A stretch of 5,828 nucleotides of DNA from Alistipes sp. (lineage in GTDB: Bacteria; Bacteroidota; Bacteroidia; Bacteroidales; Rikenellaceae): the NCBI GenBank assembly GCA_017628595.1, contig JAGBYV010000057.1, positions 1-5,828 of the forward strand, given 5' to 3'. Within the stretch, counting starts at the first letter, position 1. Each line of letters starts with the position of its first letter. Both the position numbers and the translations under genes were made by a program. Below the pieces are notes generated by a model. That model saw only the letters and a program-made list of their open reading frames with translations. It made no database searches and was not told the origin of the DNA. Positions 1 to 5,018 of this stretch are shown piece by piece.

Positions 1-212
1 CTGACCGCTCCGCACCGCGCGCCCTTTCCCTTGTGGGGGGAGGCTTCAAAAGAAAAAAAGGATTCGAACGGCGTAGCCGAAGCGGAGCACCTTTGAAAAT
101 TTTATATATTCTGCTCCGCAACCCCCGTTCTTTAGTGAGCAATCCCGCTCTTGGATTAGTAGGCAGAAAATAGCGGACGACAGAGTATCTGTCGCCCGAT
201 GTTTCCTTAAAC
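1..212. other. Non-coding stretch at left edge, no supportable gene
   Basis: No complete gene is visible. The first 90 bases are GC-rich and then become AT-rich. GCTCCGCA occurs at 7-14 and 113-120, and its inverted form GCGGAGC at 82-88. The copies at 82-89 and 112-119 form a perfect 8-bp inverted repeat with a 22-base AT-rich loop. A second perfect inverted repeat, CGACAGA/TCTGTCG with a 3-base loop, lies at 178-194. GGATTCGAAC near 60-69 resembles a tRNA T-arm read on the minus strand, but no other tRNA arm surrounds it. Two plus-strand frames are open from the edge (to 96 and to 173) and could be the tail of an upstream gene, but I recognise neither. Confidence 0.5.
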
Positions 213-244
213 AAAAAAAGCACCACGTTTAGTGATGCTTTTTT
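213..244 (-). terminator. Intrinsic terminator of the tRNA-Ser unit
   Basis: On the minus strand GCATCAC (238-232) pairs with GTGGTGC (226-220) around a 5-base loop. The 7-bp stem has one G-U pair and is followed by seven T residues (219-213). It starts 14 bases past the encoded CCA end of the tRNA. The opposite strand has six T residues after the same stem, so the element could also work in the plus direction. Confidence 0.85.
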
Positions 245-251
245 CCGCTTT

Positions 252-339
<88 letters not shown>

Positions 340-344
340 GGGTG

Positions 345-376
345 CAAAAGTAGAACACTTTTTTTGATTGACCAAA
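345..376 (-). promoter_or_regulatory. Bacteroidetes-type promoter of tRNA-Ser
   Basis: On the minus strand the -7 box TACTTTTG (352-345) matches TAnnTTTG exactly. A -33 box TTTG (376-373) lies upstream with a 20-bp spacer. Only five bases separate the -7 box from the mature tRNA 5' end at 339, so the primary transcript would carry almost no leader. Phased A/T tracts lie immediately upstream. Confidence 0.75.
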
Positions 377-406
377 TATTTTTCAAATTTTTTTACAAAT
401 TTTTTT
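373..406. repeat. Three tandem 11-12 bp T-tract units between divergent promoters
   Basis: Two identical CAAATTTTTTT units (384-394 and 396-406) follow an imperfect copy CAAATATTTTT (373-383). Another T7 run lies at 359-365. The tract centres are about 10-12 bp or twice that apart, close to the DNA helical repeat, which usually produces curvature. On the minus strand the tracts sit upstream of, and partly overlap, the -33 box of the tRNA promoter, where an UP-like element would lie. Confidence 0.6.
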
Positions 407-455
407 GTTAAGCTATGGCAAAACACTCATTATCAACAAAAAAGTGGGGATTTTT

Positions 456-485
456 TTTGATTATTAAAAAAAAGTCTTATATTTG
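456..485 (+). promoter_or_regulatory. Promoter of the HU gene
   Basis: TATATTTG (478-485) matches the Bacteroidetes -7 consensus TAnnTTTG. TTTG at 456-459, at the end of a T8 run, is the likely -33 box with an 18-bp spacer. Expected transcription start is near 490, leaving a leader of roughly 40 nt before the ATG at 531. Confidence 0.65.
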
Positions 486-530
486 TATTACATATCATAA
501 CTTACTAACCTACAAATACCACTACTAAGG

Positions 531-791
531 ATGAATAAATCACAGTTAATCAATGCAGTAGCAGAAGTGACTTCTTTAAGCAAAAATGACGTTAAGAAAG
601 CTGTCGATGCATTCTTTGCTATTGCTGAGGAAAAATTACAGCAGGGAGAGAAGGTTGTTGTATCGGGTTTTGGCGTATTTTCAGTGGCTCAGGTGGCAGA
701 GCGTGTGGGCCGTAACCCCCGTACCGGCGAGCAGGTAAGCATACCGGCACGTCGCAATGTACGTTTCCGATCAAGCATGGATATCAAATAG
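531..791 (+). CDS. HU-family nucleoid DNA-binding protein
   Basis: An 86-residue histone-like protein that binds and bends DNA as a dimer in the nucleoid. Residues 1-38 form the two-helix dimerisation part (NKSQLINAVAE onward). GFGVF (46-50) is the conserved turn into the beta arms. RVGRNPRTGE (58-67) is the family signature, with Pro63 at the arm tip, the residue that intercalates into DNA in HU/IHF structures. SIPARRNVRF (70-79) leads into the C-terminus, which ends MDIK. It is a few residues shorter than the usual 90-aa HU, the loss being in the last helix. ATG 531 is the only reasonable start. AAGG abuts it too closely to be a proper ribosome-binding site. The gene is monocistronic, with its own promoter and a strong terminator. 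HU and IHF subunits cannot be told apart from this sequence. Confidence 0.95.
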   Translation: MNKSQLINAVAEVTSLSKNDVKKAVDAFFAIAEEKLQQGEKVVVSGFGVFSVAQVAERVGRNPRTGEQVSIPARRNVRFRSSMDIK

Positions 792-817
792 TTGACAACC
801 AAATCCCAATTTGAGAT

Positions 818-851
818 AGAGATCTTCCCCAAACGGGAGGTCTCTTTTTTT
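818..851 (+). terminator. Intrinsic terminator after the HU gene
   Basis: AGAGATCTTCC (818-828) pairs with GGGAGGTCTCT (835-845), an 11-bp stem with two G-U pairs and a 6-base loop. It runs into seven T residues (845-851). It begins 26 bases after the HU stop and separates HU from the downstream oxidoreductase gene. Confidence 0.9.
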
Positions 852-870
852 GTTATTTTCATAACAGATA

Positions 871-901
871 TTGGCATTTATATATTAATATAGTACCTTT
901 G
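871..901 (+). promoter_or_regulatory. Promoter of the SQR-like oxidoreductase gene
   Basis: TACCTTTG (894-901) is an exact TAnnTTTG -7 box. TTG at 871-873 lies 20 bp upstream as the -33 element. Transcription should start near 908, giving a leader of only about 20 nt before ATG 928. It lies directly after the HU terminator, so the gene is its own unit. Confidence 0.75.
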
Positions 902-927
902 CGGCCGAAACCTAATTTTACCGAAAA

Positions 928-2310
928 ATGGAACACCTCGAATTTGAGAAGCAGTTGCGCCGCATGGAGCGCGACGGAGTGATCACTCGTAAACAATTCC
1001 TCCAGATAATGGCCGTAGCGGGTGCTTTCGTAGCACTTGGAACCGACAAGGCATACGCTGCAAAGAGCAACGCCCGCGGACGCATCGTAATCATCGGTGG
1101 TGGCGCAGCAGGTATCAGCATAGCTTCACGCCTGAAACGCGCACTCGCAAATCCCGACATCACCATCATCGACCCCAGCGAAAAGCACTTCTACCAGCCC
1201 GGCTTCACGCTTATCGGCGGCGGCGTTTATGGCAAGGATGATGTGTGGCGCAGGCAGGAGGATTGCATGCCCAAGGGTGTGAGGTGGATCAAGGATGTGG
1301 TGACTCTGGTACACCCCACCCAGAACAAGGTGGATACTGCCCACAACGGCTCCATCGACTACGACTTCATGGTGCTGGCACCCGGAGTGAAGTATGATTG
1401 GGATCGCATCGAGGGTATAACATACAAGACCATAGGTCAGGGCAACGCCCACACCATCTACGACTGGCGCGGAGCGCAGCTCACATGGCCGGCGATGCAG
1501 GAGTTTGCCCGCAAGGGTGGTCGTGGCGTATTCTGCGACACCTACACCAAGCATAAGTGCGGTGGCGCACCCAAGAAGATATCGCTGCTCACGTGGGACA
1601 ACGCCCGCAAGGAGGGCACGACCGACCGCATCGATATGCACTACTACACGGGTAGCAAGCAGCTCTACGATGTGCCTCACTTCACACCTCGTCTGGAGGA
1701 GATCTATCGCGAAAGAAATATACCTGTAGATATGCGTTGTAAGCTGCGTGCCATAGATACGCACGACAAGAAGGCTTACTTCGATCAGACCATAACGCTC
1801 GCCGACGGCACCGAGAGCGTAAAGAAGATTGTTGCCGAGTACGACTTCATGCACTTCCTCGTGCCGCAGTGTGCGCCTGACTTTGTGCGTGAGTCGGGCT
1901 TGAGCTGGACGGAGGGCAACCTGGCTGCCGACGGCTGGGCTATGGCCGACAAGGAGACGCTGGTGCACAAGACCTATTCGAACATCATATGTCTTGGCGA
2001 CTGCGCAGGCATACCCACATCGAAGACATCGGCGGCAATCCGCAAGCAGCTGCCCGTGGCTACGGCCAACCTGGTCGCGATAATGGAAGGCGGCGCACCC
2101 GAAGTAAAATACAACGGATACGCCGCATGTCCAATTGTTACCGAATACGGTAAAGTGCTGATGTGCGAGTTCGACTACGAGAAGAAGCCTCAGATCACAT
2201 TCCCGCTCACGCTTCTGGACATGTCGCGCGAGCAATGGGTGGCCTGGCTTCTGAAGGTATATGGACTCAAGCCCATCTACTTCGAACTCATGCTGCGAGG
2301 ATTATACTAA
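928..2310 (+). CDS. Sulfide:quinone oxidoreductase-like FAD enzyme (type II-like) with Tat-like signal
   Basis: A 460-residue flavoprotein. Sulfide:quinone oxidoreductases oxidise sulfide to sulfane sulfur and pass the electrons to quinone. Seen here: a dinucleotide-binding motif GGGAAG (57-62), acidic strand end IIDPS (80-84), FYQPGFTLIGGG (88-99) and LAPG (150-153). The two expected redox cysteines are Cys211 in KCGGAPKK and Cys401 in YAACPIV. A second FAD motif is LGDCAGIPTSKT (356-367), followed by the C-terminal EFDYEKKP and MLRG. These align by eye with human SQOR (VKCAGAPQK, TSCPLV, GDCTNLPTSKT, EFDYKAEP, MLRG), so the mitochondrial-type class fits best. The protein stops at MLRGLY, lacking the short tail that follows in SQOR. 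Residues 20-45 look like a Tat signal: TRKQFL, a hydrophobic stretch, then AYA. The second Arg is Lys. Met13 is an alternative start. A FccB-type flavocytochrome subunit is less likely. Substrate is inferred. Confidence 0.85.
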   Translation: MEHLEFEKQLRRMERDGVITRKQFLQIMAVAGAFVALGTDKAYAAKSNARGRIVIIGGGAAGISIASRLKRALANPDITIIDPSEKHFYQPGFTLIGGGVYGKDDVWRRQEDCMPKGVRWIKDVVTLVHPTQNKVDTAHNGSIDYDFMVLAPGVKYDWDRIEGITYKTIGQGNAHTIYDWRGAQLTWPAMQEFARKGGRGVFCDTYTKHKCGGAPKKISLLTWDNARKEGTTDRIDMHYYTGSKQLYDVPHFTPRLEEIYRERNIPVDMRCKLRAIDTHDKKAYFDQTITLADGTESVKKIVAEYDFMHFLVPQCAPDFVRESGLSWTEGNLAADGWAMADKETLVHKTYSNIICLGDCAGIPTSKTSAAIRKQLPVATANLVAIMEGGAPEVKYNGYAACPIVTEYGKVLMCEFDYEKKPQITFPLTLLDMSREQWVAWLLKVYGLKPIYFELMLRGLY

Positions 2311-2880
2311 TCAGCTCGGCAGCCCGCCATCAACTGTTGAATCACCCTCGTTGCGATGACAGATCGGTGACAGAATGTAGTCGCCGTAAGTGTAATCAGC
2401 ACGGGGGTTTACAATGCTTATGTGCATCACTCCCGACTCGCGGTAGTAGATGTAGGCGCTCTGCGCGTAACCATAAACATTGCCCTCGATGAGCATGGCA
2501 TACTCCACGCGCTCGGGGGTGTCGAGACAATACACCTCTTTGACGGTGCAATCTCTGAACTCACCTTTTTCAAAGGCCGAAAGAACGGTCTGAGGCAGAT
2601 CGGCATAAGGCATGCTACTCTCGGTAAGATACCACTTGCCATTCTCGTCAAACCACGCTACACAATTAGTGTCAAGGCCCCCTTCATCAACTGCGCCGAT
2701 AGTAAAATCGGCAACAAAATAACCTAATCGACTGCCCCAACCGTCAATGACTGCGGTTGGGAATTTTTCCATGAAGGTTTCACGGGCCTGCTGTGCCCCG
2801 CCGACGGATTCTAAATCCGCCAGTTTGATGCATGACGTCAAAACGGACACTGCACAAACATTAATTAATAGTCTTTTCAT
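2311..2880 (-). CDS. PepSY-like (DUF2874-type) lipoprotein
   Basis: A 189-residue predicted envelope lipoprotein. Residues 1-17 are a type II signal peptide, with basic MKR, a hydrophobic core and lipobox LTSC, so Cys17 would be acylated. The mature part resembles the PepSY-like/BLIP-like domain abundant in Bacteroidetes secreted proteins: FPTAVIDGW (40-48), YFVADF, then AWFDENGKWYLTE (75-87), LPQTVLSAFEKGEF (95-108), VEYAMLIEGN and AYIYYRESGVMHISIV. No enzymatic role is established for such domains. About 30 residues of polar tail, with no family resemblance I recognise, follow the last strand. The gene converges on the SQR-like gene with zero bases between the stops. Upstream is a long AT-rich leader with no Shine-Dalgarno sequence but with hairpins, one of which includes the A of the start codon. 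Family assignment is by pattern recognition; substrate or partner is unknown. Confidence 0.8.
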   Translation of the reverse strand: MKRLLINVCAVSVLTSCIKLADLESVGGAQQARETFMEKFPTAVIDGWGSRLGYFVADFTIGAVDEGGLDTNCVAWFDENGKWYLTESSMPYADLPQTVLSAFEKGEFRDCTVKEVYCLDTPERVEYAMLIEGNVYGYAQSAYIYYRESGVMHISIVNPRADYTYGDYILSPICHRNEGDSTVDGGLPS

Positions 2881-2945
2881 GAGCTTAAAATTTATAAGGA
2901 TTATAGGGATTGATTTCGTCGTTGTAGCTCACTCGAAACTATGTA

Positions 2946-2999
2946 AGTCCACACATTGTACCAAATACGATAGGGGCGTATGTGGCACTTTTTTGGACT
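2946..2999 (-). promoter_or_regulatory. Nested hairpin in the putative leader of the lipoprotein gene
   Basis: AGTCCA (2946-2951) and TGGACT (2994-2999) form a perfect outer 6-bp stem. Inside, CCAAATACG (2961-2969) pairs with CGTATGTGG (2977-2985) at eight of nine positions around ATAGGGG. A competing pairing, CCACA (2949-2953) with TGTGG (2981-2985), uses part of the same inner arm, so two folds exclude each other. On the minus strand this would lie at the 5' end of the lipoprotein mRNA. Read on the plus strand, the inner stem is followed by CAC and T6 (2989-2994) and resembles a weak terminator. Confidence 0.4.
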
Positions 3000-3006
3000 C
3001 TTGTTA

Positions 3007-3014
3007 CAAATGTA
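3007..3014 (-). promoter_or_regulatory. Possible -7 box for the lipoprotein gene
   Basis: The minus strand reads TACATTTG, an exact TAnnTTTG match and the best I found in the 330 bases upstream of the gene. No convincing TTG/TTTG sits at the expected -33 distance. If used, transcription starts near 3001 and the leader is about 120 nt. Confidence 0.35.
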
Positions 3015-3067
3015 TAAAATTATTAACCGTTTTTATCCTGTTTTTTAACAATTTAAATGAAAAATAG

Positions 3068-3088
3068 AGGTTTTTCAATGAAAAACTT
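3068..3088. repeat. Small perfect inverted repeat
   Basis: GTTTTTC (3070-3076) and GAAAAAC (3080-3086) form a perfect 7-bp stem around AAT. It extends to 9 bp with a G-U and an A-U pair at 3068-3069/3087-3088. It lies ten bases left of the much larger palindrome at 3098-3137. Function unknown. Confidence 0.5.
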
Positions 3089-3097
3089 ACATATAAC

Positions 3098-3137
3098 ATA
3101 TTTATGCGAATGAAAATAAATTTCATTCGATAAATAT
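3098..3137. repeat. 40-nt near-perfect palindrome (17-bp stem, one bulge)
   Basis: The left arm is ATATTTAT (3098-3105), a single unpaired G (3106) and CGAATGAAA (3107-3115). The loop is ATAAA (3116-3120). The right arm is TTTCATTCG (3121-3129) and ATAAATAT (3130-3137). All 17 pairs are Watson-Crick. Neither strand has a following T-run, so it is not a standard terminator. It could be an operator dyad, a processed RNA hairpin or a remnant of a small mobile element. Confidence 0.7.
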
Positions 3138-3211
3138 TCAGCCGCAAATTTTACTATTATAGTTTTGAGTGATTTAGCAAAATATGGATATTCGCGGGTA
3201 TGCAGAAAAAT

Positions 3212-3243
3212 AAAAAACGGCTGCGTCACGGGGGGCGCAGCCG
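3212..3243 (-). terminator. Minus-strand intrinsic terminator
   Basis: CGGCTGCG (3218-3225) and CGCAGCCG (3236-3243) form a perfect, GC-rich 8-bp stem around a 10-base loop. On the minus strand it is followed by T6 (3217-3212), an A and T5. It lies about 370 bases beyond the FadL-type gene, the nearest minus-strand gene to its right, so it either ends a long 3' UTR or serves an unannotated transcript. Confidence 0.75.
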
Positions 3244-3547
3244 ACCAGCAATCAAAAAACCATATTCTACAAAAAGAGTATTTTCTTCATAGGGATTAGC
3301 GGGACGATTCAATATATTTCGCCCACTTCAATCGCGCGGGTGCAGTGCGCTGTGCACTTAAAACGTTTCCGAAGTTTCGTGTCAATCCGAATCGTCGCGT
3401 TTATTCAGATTGTCACGTCGTTCATCCGCGTTGGCGCCGTGCCTGCGCCCTGCCCTCTGCGATGAACACGATTGCTCGTGTGTCGCCATTGCCAGCCTTC
3501 GGCCGGGGTCGTTGCTCCCCAACCGAAAGGCAACGGCTTATCTACGT

Positions 3548-3573
3548 CCTGCTTACAAGTGCAGGCTTTTTTT
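3548..3573 (+). terminator. Plus-strand intrinsic terminator without an obvious gene
   Basis: CCTGC (3548-3552) pairs with GCAGG (3561-3565) around an 8-base loop. One C and then seven T residues (3567-3573) follow. The stem is short but the T-tract is good. It implies a plus-strand transcript from within 3300-3547, where no credible protein gene is seen. Confidence 0.6.
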
Positions 3574-3584
3574 CTACATTAAGA

Positions 3585-3607
3585 AGTTGCGTTTTTCGAC
3601 GCAGACT
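3585..3607 (-). terminator. Weak hairpin just past the FadL-type gene
   Basis: On the minus strand AGT, a bulged C and TGCGT pair with ACGCA and ACT around a 6-base loop, starting five bases after the stop codon. Only TTCTT follows, so termination would be inefficient. It may instead protect the mRNA 3' end. Confidence 0.35.
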
Positions 3608-3611
3608 TAAA

Positions 3612-5003
3612 CTATCGGCCAAGCTTAATATCCAGACCCAGACCGCAAGCGATTGAGGTACGGCTGAATACGTCGGTGTACTGACCGAGGTTCATGCCAC
3701 CGAATGAGTGAACGCCAGTGCTTGTAACATCCTGGTAGAATGTAGGCATAACACCGAAGTTAAGACCGATCTTCTCGCTGAAGCTGTACATAAAACCAAG
3801 ACCTACAGATACTGAGGGGCATGAGAAGTTCATGTCAGAGTACTTGGCGGGATCCATATCAAGAGCTGTGTACTGTGCACCAGCTGACACCAGCCACTTG
3901 TCGGTGATCTGCCACTCAGCGCCGAGCAAATACTCGGTAGTGTTGCCTGTGATCACGTTAGAGAATGAGTTCTCAGCGTTCTTGTCGAAGAACTCGTGCC
4001 ACTCGGCTGTAACCTTAACGGGACCGAAGTGACGGCTAACAGCAACTGCCAGCAGGGCAGGAGTCTCAGCCTTAACCTTTGCGCCATTGGGGAACATGCC
4101 GCCAGTGCCGAGGTTGATATCCTTCGATGTCTCGTTCTCGAGCTCGGTACGCATCTCAAACTCATACTTTACTGATGCATCCCACTTGCCCTTGTGGAAA
4201 GACAAGGCCAATACGGGGCTGAATGATGAGCCCTTCTGCTTAACGTCGAGCTGCTGATCTACCAATGCAGCGTACTGCGCCATGTTGATAGAGGTGAGCA
4301 ACTGACCAGCCGACACCATCTGTGATGTGGGGTTCAAAAGGGGGTGAGCAGGGTTGAGCATCATGTTGCTCAGGCCAGCCTTATATGAGTTGTTAGATGA
4401 GCTGTAACGAACCATAGCAGCAACTGACAACCAGTCGGTGATGCGGAATGCTGCACCGAAGTTGAAGGCAAGCGTCATTGACGAACCCTCGAGGAAGAGG
4501 TCACGGCTGTAAGCTGTTGTGGGAAGACCATTGGCTGTAAGCAATGTGGGGAATGATGAAACGATACGCTCGAACGATGCAAGACCGTTGTCATACTTGA
4601 TGGTACCACCACCACCATTTACACCCATACCTGCCATAAGGGCGATACGGTTGTGCTTCCACGCGAAGTGAACGCTGGGAACGAGGGGTGAGAATACTGA
4701 ACCCTGGAACTCAGTCTCAGAGAAACCACCAGGGAGGTTGTTGCCCATTACGAGGCTTGAAGATGTTGTACGGGTCTGCTTAGCCATCTGGTCGTTGATA
4801 CCAATGTGGAAACCGTTATCCATAAATACCACACCCGCGGGGTTGAAGTAAACAGCATCTGACTGGAGTGATGTACCGCGAGCTACGCTACGCAGGAACG
4901 CTGCACTCTGGTTTGTGTTAGTCATGGGGCCACCAGCAAATACTGCGGTGTGGCAGATTGTCGCGCCCAACAGGGCAAGAAGCAATTTTTCTAAAAATTT
5001 CAT
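3612..5003 (-). CDS. OMPP1/FadL/TodX-family outer-membrane transport protein
   Basis: A 463-residue beta-barrel protein. FadL-type porins let long-chain fatty acids or other hydrophobic compounds cross the outer membrane. Residues 1-23 are a signal peptide with cleavage likely after AVFA. Next comes the N-terminal family region: NQSAAFLRSVARGTSLQSDA (31-50), then YFNPAG (52-57), the conserved NPA segment of the hatch domain. The rest alternates polar and hydrophobic residues as barrel strands do, with Gly-rich turns (GMGVNGGGG) and aromatic girdle residues. The length is normal for the family. It ends KLGR rather than in the aromatic residue common at outer-membrane barrel C-termini. Codon use is strongly biased, suggesting high expression. 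A good promoter lies about 105 bases upstream, divergent from pgk. The substrate cannot be read from the sequence, so no gene symbol is given. Confidence 0.9.
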   Translation of the reverse strand: MKFLEKLLLALLGATICHTAVFAGGPMTNTNQSAAFLRSVARGTSLQSDAVYFNPAGVVFMDNGFHIGINDQMAKQTRTTSSSLVMGNNLPGGFSETEFQGSVFSPLVPSVHFAWKHNRIALMAGMGVNGGGGTIKYDNGLASFERIVSSFPTLLTANGLPTTAYSRDLFLEGSSMTLAFNFGAAFRITDWLSVAAMVRYSSSNNSYKAGLSNMMLNPAHPLLNPTSQMVSAGQLLTSINMAQYAALVDQQLDVKQKGSSFSPVLALSFHKGKWDASVKYEFEMRTELENETSKDINLGTGGMFPNGAKVKAETPALLAVAVSRHFGPVKVTAEWHEFFDKNAENSFSNVITGNTTEYLLGAEWQITDKWLVSAGAQYTALDMDPAKYSDMNFSCPSVSVGLGFMYSFSEKIGLNFGVMPTFYQDVTSTGVHSFGGMNLGQYTDVFSRTSIACGLGLDIKLGR

Positions 5004-5018
5004 AATTCTTTGTTTTAA

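Larger units (their letters stand above)
3300..3611. other. GC-rich, hairpin-dense intergenic segment; possible structured RNA or interspersed repeat
   Basis: No convincing protein gene. The segment is clearly GC-richer than the AT-rich DNA on its left and is packed with inverted repeats. These include GTGCA/TGCAC (3340-3344/3353-3357) and ACACGA/TCGTGT with loop TTGC (3466-3481). The largest is a compound hairpin at 3491-3537: GCCTTCGG pairs with CCGAAAGGC (one bulge), and GGGG with CCCC inside. It ends with the plus-strand terminator at 3548-3573. A weak -7-like TATATTTC lies at 3313-3320 on the plus strand. A 35-codon minus-strand frame (3382-3489) starts MATHEQ. A plus-strand non-coding RNA, or a repeat family scattered through the genome, are the two readings I favour; neither is proven. 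Confidence 0.4.

Noticed and set aside
60..69. GGATTCGAAC as a second tRNA on the minus strand
   Set aside because: It matches a T-arm decamer only. No acceptor stem, anticodon arm or CCA end lies at the required distances.
1..173. Two plus-strand frames open from the window edge (stops at 94-96 and 171-173)
   Set aside because: Neither translation is recognisable, both overlap each other in GC-rich DNA with inverted repeats, and without upstream sequence no gene can be supported.
1126..2235. Long minus-strand open frame (369 codons) opposite the SQR-like gene
   Set aside because: It is a shadow of the strongly biased codons of the real gene. Its translation is rich in His, Val and Arg with no recognisable motif, and the plus-strand product is a clear family member.
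2747..3067. Plus-strand frame of 106 codons across the lipoprotein start
   Set aside because: Half is antisense to the lipoprotein signal region and half lies in AT-rich leader DNA. It has no promoter and no family resemblance.
3098..3137. The palindrome as an integron attC site or CRISPR repeat
   Set aside because: One bulged base recalls attC, but the required core-site sequences and a neighbouring integrase are missing. It occurs once with no spacer-repeat periodicity.
3345..3656. Plus-strand frame of 103 codons and an overlapping 66-codon frame (3410-3610)
   Set aside because: The longer one runs into the 3' end of the FadL-type gene. Both cross the hairpin-plus-T7 terminator at 3548-3573, the second begins at a TTG, and the composition (Arg/Cys/Leu-rich) looks like translated repeat or RNA sequence.
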